From Clostridium aestuarii (GTDB lineage: Bacteria > Bacillota > Clostridia > Clostridiales > Clostridiaceae), in the NCBI RefSeq assembly GCF_026735135.1, contig NZ_JAPQER010000010.1, positions 1 through 47,273 of the forward strand: DNA of 47,273 bases, given 5' to 3'. Shown here piece after piece: positions 1-7,576 of this stretch; position 1 is the stretch's first letter; each line of letters opens with the position of its first letter. Under the pieces are notes generated by a model that was not told the origin of the DNA, searched no databases, and saw only the letters and a list, made by a program, of their open reading frames with translations. The translations under genes were made by a program, and so were the position numbers.

Positions 1-48
1 AGGCACGCCGCCAGCGTTCGTCCTGAGCCAGGATCAAACTCTCAATTT
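1..48 (-). rRNA. rrs: 16S ribosomal RNA, 5' end only (runs off the left edge)
   Basis: The reverse complement begins AAATTGAGAGTTTGATCC and continues into GGCTCAGGACGAACGC, the universal start of bacterial 16S rRNA (27F primer region). Only about 48 bases are present; the rest lies to the left of the window. The 5' end is placed by similarity to the usual mature start and could be off by a few bases. Confidence 0.97.
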
Positions 49-154
49 AAAAGTTTAATCTTTTACTCATTACAATTGACTGACATTATTTCTTAACTTC
101 TGTTTAATTTTCAAAGACCAATTTTTTTGCTTGCCATCTTGCGACAGCTTACTT

Positions 155-183
155 AGTATATCATTTGAATTTCTTCTTGTCAA
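155..183 (-). promoter_or_regulatory. rrn promoter for the 16S operon, with leader
   Basis: On the minus strand a perfect TTGACA (178-183) is followed after exactly 17 bases by TATACT (155-160). The transcript would carry a leader of about 100 bases before the 16S gene. That leader contains GGTCTTTGAAAATTAAACAG near position 110, the kind of boxA-like antitermination/processing stretch seen before Firmicute 16S genes. I saw no second promoter of equal quality upstream. Confidence 0.85.
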
Positions 184-374
184 CAACTTTTTGAATTTTT
201 TAAATCTTCTTAAATTCTTTAATTTGTTGTTGTCTTATCGTCTCGCTTGACGACAAGGAATATCTTATCACAAATATTAACTCAGTTATATGCAATAAAC
301 TTCATTTATTTAAATTATAATCTTTTTACTTCATTTTTCTACATTTTACTTATTGATTATCATGTTGATACACA

Positions 375-428
375 AGGATAAGTATCCTTTTATATTATCT
401 GTTATTATATGTTTTTTATACTTATCCT
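375..428. repeat. Inverted repeat between the 16S promoter and the EamA gene
   Basis: AGGATAAGTA (375-384) and TACTTATCCT (419-428) are exact reverse complements 34 bases apart, and the left arm is part of a smaller palindrome, GGATA-AG-TATCC. It lies just after the stop of the EamA gene and could help end that transcript, but there is no U-tract. The rest of 184-460 is A+T-rich and shows nothing else I can name. Confidence 0.35.
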
Positions 429-460
429 ATTATATTATTCAACCTCTTACTGCATTTTGA

Positions 461-1390
461 TTATACAGCAATTTTTGTTTTTCCTCTCTTATTACTAACA
501 TTTCCTTGAGATTGTATTAATAATATAGAACTTACTATTAAAAGCATTCCTATTATCTGAAAAACATCTAAGCTTTCTTTAAAAATAATATACCCTAGAA
601 TTGTAGCAATTACTAATTCCACACTTGATATAATACTTGCTTTACTAGCTTCAATATACTCAAGAGCCTTCATAATTGACAAGCTTGGAATTAACGTTCC
701 TATTGTACCTAACAAAGCTAAAATTATTATAGATTGTAAATTAAATTGTACCTTCATAGCTGCAGGTGTTACAAAACACCAAAGGAAAATAGTTGCAAAT
801 AAAAACGAATATATTAAATGTGTTTTCCTATTATAATTATTTTTTAATGATATCTTACCAATAATATTTTGAAGTGCTACAGCTACTCCTGAACCTATTC
901 CCCACATTATTCCTGTTAAATTAAGTTTTAATGCCTCAATATCATATGCCTTTACCACTAAAACACACCCAATCAAAGCTAAAACTAAAGCTATTATCTT
1001 TTTTATTGTTATTTTCTCCTTAAATAAAAAATACGCTATTATAGTTGAGAATATTGGATTTGTAAATAATAATACTGCTGCAGTAGCTATATTTGTATAT
1101 TTAACTGCATAGCTAGTTCCTAAAAACATCCCATCTAATGCAAAAATACCATATACCATAAATATGAAAATGCCTTTTAAATCCGTTTTAAAAATGGATC
1201 TATCCTTAATAATACTTATTATTATTAAAAATACTACTGCTATAGTTGGTCGTATAGCTGATATAAACATACAATCAAAATTCAAATCAGCTAATATCTT
1301 AACAAAAATATTAACTAATCCCCATCCTATCCCTGCTGTCAATGCTAGCAAATAACCTTTGTTTGAATTTGCTTCTTTAAATTCTTCCAT
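461..1390 (-). CDS. DMT-superfamily (EamA) membrane exporter under a glycine riboswitch
   Basis: A 309-residue integral membrane protein of the drug/metabolite transporter superfamily, made of two EamA repeats of about five helices each (roughly residues 10-140 and 155-295). The second repeat ends with the family-like stretch EASKASIISSVELVIATILGY. Members usually export amino acids or other small metabolites from the cytoplasm. The ATG at 1388-1390 is chosen because TAGGAGG sits seven bases before it; a longer upstream frame has no ribosome site and overlaps the leader. The gene is alone and is preceded by a glycine riboswitch with its own terminator hairpin. I therefore infer glycine or a close relative as the exported compound. 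The family cannot be assigned a substrate from sequence alone. Confidence 0.85.
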   Translation of the reverse strand: MEEFKEANSNKGYLLALTAGIGWGLVNIFVKILADLNFDCMFISAIRPTIAVVFLIIISIIKDRSIFKTDLKGIFIFMVYGIFALDGMFLGTSYAVKYTNIATAAVLLFTNPIFSTIIAYFLFKEKITIKKIIALVLALIGCVLVVKAYDIEALKLNLTGIMWGIGSGVAVALQNIIGKISLKNNYNRKTHLIYSFLFATIFLWCFVTPAAMKVQFNLQSIIILALLGTIGTLIPSLSIMKALEYIEASKASIISSVELVIATILGYIIFKESLDVFQIIGMLLIVSSILLIQSQGNVSNKRGKTKIAV

Positions 1391-1437
1391 ATTTATACCT
1401 CCTAAAATATTTTTATCTCTATAAAACAAAAACAGGA

Positions 1438-1463
1438 AGAACTAATCCCAAAGATTAAGTTCT
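1438..1463 (-). terminator. Riboswitch expression-platform terminator
   Basis: On the minus strand AGAACTTAATC pairs with GATTAGTTCT (one bulged base) around a short loop, followed by TCCTGTTTTTGTTTTA. The upstream arm overlaps the 3' end of the glycine aptamer (ACAGAGAGA), so forming the aptamer's closing helix should compete with this hairpin. That fits the usual ON-switch behaviour, where glycine lets the polymerase read through. Confidence 0.7.
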
Positions 1464-1580
1464 CTCTGTTTTGTCCAGAGTGCTAATCCAATATAATACT
1501 TTTACCTGAAAATTTTCCTTTACTTAATGGGTTAAAATAAAGGTTGTCCCTTCGGTGATTTCATTTTAAAAATTCTCTCT
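1461..1580 (-). promoter_or_regulatory. Glycine riboswitch (single aptamer)
   Basis: In RNA order the minus strand shows GAGAGAATTTTT, then CACCGAAGGGACAACC, a variable stem, TTTTCAGGTAAAAG, and ACTCTGGAC followed by ACAGAGAG. These are the conserved blocks of the glycine riboswitch (gcvT motif): the CACCGAAGG core, the CAGGUAAAAG segment and the CUCUGGA/ACAGAG end. There is one clear aptamer, not the tandem pair. A terminator hairpin overlaps its 3' end and the EamA gene follows. Glycine riboswitches classically control gcvT or glycine importers, so control of an EamA carrier is notable. Confidence 0.85.
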
Positions 1581-1646
1581 TATATCATGTATTTGTAAAA
1601 TATATTCAATTATTTAAAATACTTCCATTTCTCTCAATACGACTAT

Positions 1647-1675
1647 ATATTATATTAGATAAACATATTTGTCAA
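1647..1675 (-). promoter_or_regulatory. Promoter for the riboswitch-EamA transcript
   Basis: TTGACA (1670-1675) and TAATAT (1647-1652) on the minus strand are 17 bases apart. Initiation near 1640 would leave about 60 bases before the glycine aptamer. The rest of 1581-1884 is A+T-rich with no other gene or clear site. Confidence 0.6.
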
Positions 1676-1884
1676 TAAAACATTATAATTCAATAATAAG
1701 TTAAAAATCTAAATACAAATACAGAGGTTTTGTTATGCACCATCACCTTAAAATTTATACTTCTAACACTTTACACTTCATATCTACACCTTCTCACTTA
1801 ATAACTTTCTGATTTTCTTTAAGGATATATATCCTGGTCTTTACTGTTCCTATAGAAATATGTTACTTATGTTTTTTCTGCATA

Positions 1885-1920
1885 TAAAAAAGCCAAGTAC
1901 ATGTTTAATGCACTCAGCTT
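1885..1920 (-). terminator. Terminator of the foldase gene
   Basis: On the minus strand AAGCTGAGTGCAT can pair with ATGTACTTGGCTT, including several G-U pairs, around a short AAAC loop, and six T follow. It lies 19 bases past the stop codon at 1940. Confidence 0.8.
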
Positions 1921-1939
1921 CTATACTGGTTTATTACTA

Positions 1940-2683
1940 TTATTTTATTTCTGTAGAATATTTTCCCTTTAACTCTTCTACAAATTCCATGTATCTAGTA
2001 CTTTGTTTTTCTTGTGCAAGTTGATTTTTTAATTGGTCTTTAACTTGATCAAATGCTTGTACTGTACTCTCTTCTTTACCTTCTACTTTTATTAAGTGAT
2101 ATCCGAATTGAGTTTTAACTGGTTCACTTACAACTCCTGCTTCTAATGAGAATGCAGCTTCCTCAAATTCTGGAACCATTTGTCCTCTTCCGAATTTTCC
2201 TAAGCTACCACCTTGAGCTTTTGAAGGGCAAGTTGAAAATTCTGTAGCAGCTTCTTCAAATGCCATACCATTTTTAATTTTTTCTGATATTTCTTTTGCT
2301 GATTCTTCTGTTTCTACAAGTATATGTTTTGCAGCTACAGTTTCTGGAGTTTTAAATTTTTCTTTATTAGCTTCATAGAATTCTTCAACTTCTTTATCTG
2401 TAACTTCAACTGCTTTAATAACTTTTTCAATTGTTATTTGAGTTAAAATTTCTCTTTTTACGCCTTCTATTTTTTCCTTAAAGTCTTCTGAATTTTCTAC
2501 TCCACTATCTTTTCCATAGTTATAGCATAATTCAAAAGCAACTAATTGATCTAATAATTGTTTTTTTCCTTCTTCAGTTGCTAAGAAACCTCTGCTTTGT
2601 TGAGGAAATCTTTCAACGGCTAATTTTAAATCTTTCTCAGTAATTTCTTTTCCTAAAACAGTAGCTAACACTTTATTTTCCAT
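1940..2683 (-). CDS. Parvulin-type peptidylprolyl isomerase (PrsA/SurA-like) without signal peptide
   Basis: A 247-residue foldase predicted to speed cis-trans isomerisation of prolyl bonds. Residues about 1-110 form a SurA/PrsA-like helical chaperone segment. Residues about 115-205 are a PpiC rotamase domain, with AAKHILVET at its start, FSTCPSKAQGGSLGKFGRGQMVPEFE in the middle and QFGYHLIKVEG at its end. The ATG follows AAAGGAG at good spacing. The protein starts MENKVLATVLGKEITEKDL with no signal sequence or lipobox, unlike exported PrsA lipoproteins, so a cytoplasmic role is likely. It is a single-gene unit with its own terminator. Confidence 0.9.
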   Translation of the reverse strand: MENKVLATVLGKEITEKDLKLAVERFPQQSRGFLATEEGKKQLLDQLVAFELCYNYGKDSGVENSEDFKEKIEGVKREILTQITIEKVIKAVEVTDKEVEEFYEANKEKFKTPETVAAKHILVETEESAKEISEKIKNGMAFEEAATEFSTCPSKAQGGSLGKFGRGQMVPEFEEAAFSLEAGVVSEPVKTQFGYHLIKVEGKEESTVQAFDQVKDQLKNQLAQEKQSTRYMEFVEELKGKYSTEIK

Positions 2684-2871
2684 TATTATTCTCCTTTGAT
2701 GTTTATTTGAAAGTTAAACACTTACCTATCTATAATAACATAAATGCCCATGTTTCAACAGAACGTTTTTATATTACTCATTTCTTATTATAAATCTCCC
2801 TTGTATATGTTTTTTATTCATCACTTTATTGTTCTTAAATTTTTCCTTCATTATAATACCTGATTTTAAAT

Positions 2872-3336
2872 TTATTTATCCTCATCTTTACTATATAATT
2901 CATCTACTCTTTTGTTTATGTATTCAATATCAAAAGAATAACATATTCTTCTATCATCTTTATTCAATATTCTATAATGATTTGATATTACATTCTTTTG
3001 CACTCTATATTCTCCTTTAGCTTCAATATCATTCCACCAAATCTTGCCTCCCATAGTTTTAGTGTAGGTTTCCTCATACTTATCAAAAGCTAGACTTAAT
3101 ATAATATCTTGTGCATCTCCTCCTAGTGTCATTTGAAGAATTTCGCTATCTTTAAAAATTGAGCACACAGCTACTGCTGCCGTCCAACCCAAACTTCCTC
3201 TTTCTTTCTCAATTTGTATTAAAGTTTTCTTTGATATGCCAATTATCTGAGCCATCTTATCTTGAGTATAAGCTTTTTCGTTTCTTATAAGCTTTATTTT
3301 AGAATCAACTTTTTTAATAAATTCTTCTCTAGTCAA
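2872..3336 (-). CDS. XRE-like helix-turn-helix regulator, copy 1 (TTG start)
   Basis: A 154-residue DNA-binding protein. Residues about 8-60 form an XRE/Cro-type HTH (KLIRNEKAYTQDKMAQIIGI, then SKKTLIQIEKERGSLGW). The C-terminal half has no family I recognise. It is close to 90% identical to the gene at 21906-22370 over its whole length. The frame can be extended to a GTG at 3349-3351, but TTG at 3334-3336 is preferred: it sits just after AAGGTGAT, and the paralogue starts with TTG at the matching codon. A 32-base palindrome covers its promoter, suggesting autoregulation. A frameshifted methyltransferase lies just upstream and ends in its own terminator. I see no good terminator after this gene. 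Confidence 0.82.
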   Translation of the reverse strand: MTREEFIKKVDSKIKLIRNEKAYTQDKMAQIIGISKKTLIQIEKERGSLGWTAAVAVCSIFKDSEILQMTLGGDAQDIILSLAFDKYEETYTKTMGGKIWWNDIEAKGEYRVQKNVISNHYRILNKDDRRICYSFDIEYINKRVDELYSKDEDK

Positions 3337-3356
3337 AAATATCACCTTCACCTTTT

Positions 3357-3399
3357 GCTCTTATAGTGTAACATTACACTGTAAGAGCACTTTTGTAAA
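3357..3399 (-). promoter_or_regulatory. Palindromic operator and promoter of HTH regulator copy 1
   Basis: GCTCTTATAGTGTAA and TTACACTGTAAGAGC flank a two-base centre at 3357-3388, a 15-base inverted repeat with one mismatch. On the minus strand a promoter TTTACA (3394-3399)-17-TAATGT (3371-3376) places the palindrome over the spacer and -10 box. The same arrangement recurs before copy 2, so this is very likely the site bound by these regulators to repress their own genes. Confidence 0.75.
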
Positions 3400-3460
3400 T
3401 ATTTTTATTGATAAAGAAAACTATTTAGTTGAAATATCTATTATATTATCAGTTTAAAAA

Positions 3461-3493
3461 AATGAAGAATCCTTGGAAAAAGGATTCTTCATT
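3461..3493 (-). terminator. Terminator after the frameshifted methyltransferase
   Basis: AATGAAGAATCCTT and AAGGATTCTTCATT are perfect 14-base arms with a five-base loop, followed on the minus strand by seven T. It ends just six bases after the methyltransferase stop and insulates it from HTH regulator copy 1. Confidence 0.9.
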
Positions 3494-3498
3494 TTTAT

Positions 3499-4418
3499 TT
3501 ATTTCTTCACCACATCCCCGATAACAAGTAAATTAGCTCCTCCATGCCAATCCCAGAAAATATTTTCTCCAATATTTTTTAACAAAAAAATTTTATCTTC
3601 ATTAAGTAATCTTAGATATTTATCACCCTCTTGTTTAGTTAAATATTTTCTGAACTCTGCTATTTGCCAATAATTTTTAAACTTACATACCTCCGCTTCA
3701 TACATACCAATAATATATTCATGTTTCTGTTCCTTTGACATTGCTGCATTACTTAATGAAAATGCTCTTCCTAATCCATATACACGAACATTTTTCAATC
3801 CACTTTTAGCAAAAAAATGTGGAATCTCTGCGGATGGCATACCTAATACAAATTCGGACATAGGATGCACTGTTTCATATATTAAAGAAATCTTATTTGC
3901 TAAATTCAATAGTTCTTTTCTCCATTTTTTTCTAGATAATATCCTCCATGCCGTGTTTGATGTCCATATGACATTGAAGTAATAGATGCAATACTTCCTC
4001 CATCTTTTACAACTCGAATCATTTCATTAAAAGCTTTTTTGACATCACTAGCAATACCTAAAAATGTATGACTTACAATCAAATCAAATTTATTATTGTC
4101 AAATGGTAGTTTGTATGCATTTCCAGTAATATATTTAATATCTTTCAAAGGCATTTTTTCAGATACATACTGTTTAGCAGCCTCTATTAGTTTTTCATCG
4201 TAATCTAAGCCTGTAAATACACATTCCTTTGATTCCTCAAATAATTCTTCAACCAAATAACGTGTAAATGCTCCTGTACCACATCCAACATCTAAAATTT
4301 GCATTCCTGATTCAATACCTAAATATTTAATAATCAATGGTTTCAAATCTTGGTTTAACATAAATTTTCTTGTCATTTCTAAATACGTAGGATTTTGAAA
4401 ATATTTTGACCACTTCAT
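3499..4418 (-). pseudogene. SAM-dependent methyltransferase, copy 1, broken by a one-base frameshift
   Basis: Two frames together match the intact 307-residue methyltransferase at 19378-20301. The first (4418 to 3906) holds the Rossmann domain with motif I VLDVGCGTGAFTR-like sequence (here ILDVGCGTGAFTR) and ends after GYYLEKNGEKNY. The second (from about 3909) continues with LANKISLIYETV to the shared C-terminus GGANLLVIGDVVKK. Alignment with the intact copy shows one base missing in a run of seven A (plus-strand T run 3925-3931). Adding one A restores YYLEK-WRKELLNLANKI. The gene is probably inactive unless slippage on the A run rescues it. A sequencing error at this homopolymer is the other possibility. 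Confidence 0.85.
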
Positions 4419-4501
4419 ACCCTATCATCTTCTTCCTCATTAACTTAATTACATTATATTAATTAAATTTTAGGAAGATTCCTCTACTAAGAACAGCTTT
4501 A

Positions 4502-4534
4502 AAAGGATAATGTTGCTACACAACATTATCCTTT
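4502..4534 (-). terminator. Terminator of the asparaginase-to-NagB operon
   Basis: AAAGGATAATGTTG (4502-4515) and CAACATTATCCTTT (4521-4534) are perfect 14-base arms around a five-base loop, followed on the minus strand by TTTTAAAG. The hairpin includes the last codons and stop of nagB, so the coding end doubles as the terminator. Confidence 0.85.
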
Positions 4535-5256
4535 AATTTCGCTGCTGATTCCCTATCTAAAACTATAGTTACATCATTATGTAATTGTAAAATTGATGCT
4601 GGAACCTCTGGTAGTATCTTTCCTTTTATCATTTCATAAACCACATCAGCTTTTGCTTCTCCATTTGCAAGTAGTAAAATTTTTTTAGACTGCATTATAG
4701 TTTTTATTCCCATACTTATAGCTTTTGTTGGAACCTCTTCTATTGAAGAAAAAAATCTTGAATTCGCTTCTATAGTATCCTGTGTAAGATTAACCAAATG
4801 AGTAGAAGCTTCAAAATTTATATTTGGTTCGTTAAAACCAATATGTCCATTACACCCTATCCCCAAAACTTGTATATCTATACCCCCTGATTCTCTTATC
4901 ATTCTTTCATAATTCTCACATTCTGTTTCTATATCTAGAACATTTCCATTAGGTATATTAATATTTTCTTTTTTAACATTAATGTGAACAAATAAATTTT
5001 CTCTCATAAAATTATGATAACTTTGATCATTTTCTTCACTCAATCCATAATATTCATCTAAATTAAAAGTTTTAACAGTACTAAAATCCAATTCTCTATT
5101 TTTATACATATTTATAAGTTCTTTATACATTCCAACAGGAGTAGACCCTGTAGCTAACCCTAAAATACTATCTGGTTTTAATGTTATTTGACTAGCAATA
5201 ACTTTTGCAGCCTTTATACTCATTTCTTGATAATTCTCAGTAACAATTATTCTCAT
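4516..5256 (-). CDS. nagB: Glucosamine-6-phosphate deaminase
   Basis: A cytoplasmic 246-residue enzyme that converts glucosamine-6-phosphate to fructose-6-phosphate and ammonia, the last step taking amino sugars into glycolysis. The signature LGIGCNGHIGFNEP holds the catalytic Asn-Gly-His. LGLATGSTPVGMY is the phosphate-binding loop and FNLDEYYGL the active-site acidic segment. Length equals the short Firmicute NagB. It starts 12 bases after nagA, behind GAGGTG, and is the last gene of the operon. Its 3' end forms the terminator stem. Confidence 0.97.
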   Translation of the reverse strand: MRIIVTENYQEMSIKAAKVIASQITLKPDSILGLATGSTPVGMYKELINMYKNRELDFSTVKTFNLDEYYGLSEENDQSYHNFMRENLFVHINVKKENINIPNGNVLDIETECENYERMIRESGGIDIQVLGIGCNGHIGFNEPNINFEASTHLVNLTQDTIEANSRFFSSIEEVPTKAISMGIKTIMQSKKILLLANGEAKADVVYEMIKGKILPEVPASILQLHNDVTIVLDRESAAKLKDNVV

Positions 5257-5268
5257 TCCATTACACCT

Positions 5269-6417
5269 CTAATCCAAATTATTATATACTGTTTTACCTT
5301 CTATTATTGTTAAATAAATATTAAATTCATCATCAAAAATTGTTATATCTGCGTCCTTACCATCTTTAAAACTTCCTTTTTCATTATCAATTTTCAGCTC
5401 TTTTGCCCCATTTAAAGAAGCCATATTAACTACTTCATGTAACTCTAAGTTAGTATGTTCATACATATTTTTCAATGCAATATTAAGAGTAAGGATACTC
5501 CCAGCAAGCGTTCCATCTTCTAATCTTGCAGAAGTCTCATCTACAATAACTTTTTGTGTTCCAAGTTCATATTCTCCACACTTCATACAACCAGCTCTCA
5601 TTGAATCAGTAACTAACACCACTCTATCTTTTCCCTTTACATTCACAAAAAATTGAAATAATCCAGGATGAACGTGTATAGTATCTGCAATCAACTCACA
5701 ATTAACCTCACTTTGAAATGCTGCACCTACAACTCCCGGTTTTCTATGGTGAAGAGGAGTCATTGCATTAAAAGTATGAGTAACATGAGTCACTCCTTTT
5801 TTTATAGCATCCATAGCTTGTTCATAAGTAGCATTAGTATGACCTATAGATAATATAATGTCTTTATGCATCTCCATCTTTTTTATAAATTGGTTATTTT
5901 GGTCCATTTCAGGGGCTAAAGTAATTATTTTTATTATGTCAAAATAATCCTTTATAAAATCATAGCTTGGTTTTTTTATAAATTTTGAATTTTGAGCTCC
6001 TTTATACTTTTCATTTATAAAAGGCCCTTCCAGGTGAGCGCCCAATACCCTTGCTCCATTTAATTCCTTTTTCATACATTCCCTTATACAATCTAAGACA
6101 TTATATATATCTTCACTACTCATAGTCATTGTTGTTGGTAAAAAGGCTGTAACTCCATTTTTACAAATAGTATTACTAATTTTTATAATATCTTCAATAC
6201 TTCCATCCATAGTGTCACTGCCACCGCTACCGTGAATGTGTAAGTCAATAAATCCCGGGGACACATATTTACCCTTCGCATCAATTATCTGTTCTAAATC
6301 ATATTGATAAAGCCTCTCTTTACTAATAATATGTTTGATTTTATTATCAAATAAAATAACACTATTCTGTAGTATACCTTCTTGAGTGATTATTTTCCCA
6401 TTTATTATTGCTTTCAT
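5269..6417 (-). CDS. nagA: N-acetylglucosamine-6-phosphate deacetylase
   Basis: A 382-residue amidohydrolase that removes acetate from N-acetylglucosamine-6-phosphate, giving glucosamine-6-phosphate for NagB. Visible landmarks are GFIDLHIHGSGG (metal-binding HxH, about residue 58), HLEGPFINEKYKGAQ, LSIGHTNATYEQA, THTFNAMTPLHHRKPG and VLVTDSMRAGCM with the catalytic Asp. The length is normal for the family. An AAGGA ribosome site precedes the ATG. It lies between the EIIA gene and nagB. In this operon it would receive GlcNAc-6-P formed by PTS uptake and cleavage of the asparagine linkage. Confidence 0.97.
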   Translation of the reverse strand: MKAIINGKIITQEGILQNSVILFDNKIKHIISKERLYQYDLEQIIDAKGKYVSPGFIDLHIHGSGGSDTMDGSIEDIIKISNTICKNGVTAFLPTTMTMSSEDIYNVLDCIRECMKKELNGARVLGAHLEGPFINEKYKGAQNSKFIKKPSYDFIKDYFDIIKIITLAPEMDQNNQFIKKMEMHKDIILSIGHTNATYEQAMDAIKKGVTHVTHTFNAMTPLHHRKPGVVGAAFQSEVNCELIADTIHVHPGLFQFFVNVKGKDRVVLVTDSMRAGCMKCGEYELGTQKVIVDETSARLEDGTLAGSILTLNIALKNMYEHTNLELHEVVNMASLNGAKELKIDNEKGSFKDGKDADITIFDDEFNIYLTIIEGKTVYNNLD

Positions 6418-6540
6418 ATAATTCCTTCTTTTTATATGTTTTATTGTATTGCTACTATGTTATGTGTTAAATAATTCAACTAAAAAGGCTATGAACTAAT
6501 AATTATTTCACACTAACAATCATTCCACAGCCTGATAAAT

Positions 6541-6852
6541 TTATTTTGAAAATTTTTTATTCATTAATATCATTTCTTTTACAATATTTTTTAGTGTTTC
6601 TGTTGTCATTAATTGGTCTTCTGCATGCATTAAAAGCAATGGAATTTGAACTTTATCCCCAGAAGCCTCTTGTTGTATTAATGAAAAATGAACTTCATGA
6701 GCCTTTAACATGCTACTTTCTGCAGTACTAACCTTAGCTTCTGCCTCTTCAAATTTTTCTTCTCTAGCATCTCTTAAAGCTTGAAACAATAGAGATTTCG
6801 CCTCTCCAACGTTACTAATTAATTGAAATGATATCTCTTCTAAATTAATCAT
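6541..6852 (-). CDS. PTS lactose/cellobiose-type EIIA component
   Basis: A 103-residue cytoplasmic phosphocarrier of the lactose/cellobiose/diacetylchitobiose PTS family. It is all helical, with the phosphorylated histidine in PLLLMHAEDQLMT at about residue 76, and a coiled region rich in Glu and Ala before it. It would pass phosphate from HPr to the EIIB encoded at 14711-15037; the EIIC is at 13312-14649. The three PTS parts are thus split between two operons with matching sigma-54 promoters. The 120 bases between this gene and nagA hold only a weak inverted repeat. Confidence 0.93.
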   Translation of the reverse strand: MINLEEISFQLISNVGEAKSLLFQALRDAREEKFEEAEAKVSTAESSMLKAHEVHFSLIQQEASGDKVQIPLLLMHAEDQLMTTETLKNIVKEMILMNKKFSK

Positions 6853-6904
6853 CTTTATTCCTCTTTTCTATATCGTTATATTTTTTTATATTATATTCCA
6901 TAGC

Positions 6905-7513
6905 TTATACTACCTTACTACCATGAATTTCTTTTGCTCCAGTAAACTCTAATATAAATTTTCTATTTTCCTTTGTTACTCCTTTTCCTGGCATAATAGA
7001 AATTCTATTATTAGAATATCTAACTAAATCTTTTAATTTTTCTTTTCCATTTAGTGCGTTTTCATTTCCACCTTTAGTTAATATTCTGTCAACACCTAAT
7101 TTTGACAATTCATCAATAGCAATATATTTATCCTCTATTTCATCGAATGCCATATGAAATGTTGTGCTTATTGGTTTTGCTATTTCAACAAGCTCCTTTA
7201 TTACATCTTTATCTATACAGCAATTTTTTAAAGCTCCAATTACAACTCCATATGCTCCAAGTTTCTTACAAGTGATAATATCATCCTTCATTATTTCAAC
7301 TTCATCAGAGGAATATTCAAAATTTCCACCTCGTGGTCTAATAATAACCATAACAGGAATATTTAAGTTTAATATTGTTCTTTTTATTGTACCGTAACTT
7401 GGGGTAGTTCCATCTTCTAAAAGATTATCACAAAGTTCTATTCTATTAGCTCCAAATTTTTCAGCTTTTAAAGCTTGATTATAGTTTCCTACACAAGCTT
7501 CATATATAATCAT
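6905..7513 (-). CDS. cutC: CutC-family TIM-barrel protein
   Basis: A 202-residue protein matching the CutC family over its length: YEACVGNYNQALKAEKFGANRIELC at the start, then PVMVIIRPRGGNF, GVVIGAL, TFHMAFDE and RILTKGG. The family is a TIM barrel named for copper tolerance in E. coli, but its biochemical function is not established. Here it sits between glycosylasparaginase and a PTS EIIA and next to nagA and nagB, with nothing related to copper nearby. A role in processing the sugar product is a reasonable guess. AGGAGG precedes the ATG by nine bases. Confidence 0.9.
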   Translation of the reverse strand: MIIYEACVGNYNQALKAEKFGANRIELCDNLLEDGTTPSYGTIKRTILNLNIPVMVIIRPRGGNFEYSSDEVEIMKDDIITCKKLGAYGVVIGALKNCCIDKDVIKELVEIAKPISTTFHMAFDEIEDKYIAIDELSKLGVDRILTKGGNENALNGKEKLKDLVRYSNNRISIMPGKGVTKENRKFILEFTGAKEIHGSKVV

Positions 7514-7576
7514 AACCCATTACCTCCTATAATAATGAAACTATTTATATATAAAATTCAAGCATACATTTATAGT

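Noticed and set aside
6418..6540. Terminator or riboswitch between nagA and the EIIA gene
   Set aside because: Only a five-base AGGCT/AGCCT match is seen, too weak to call, and the genes belong to one operon.
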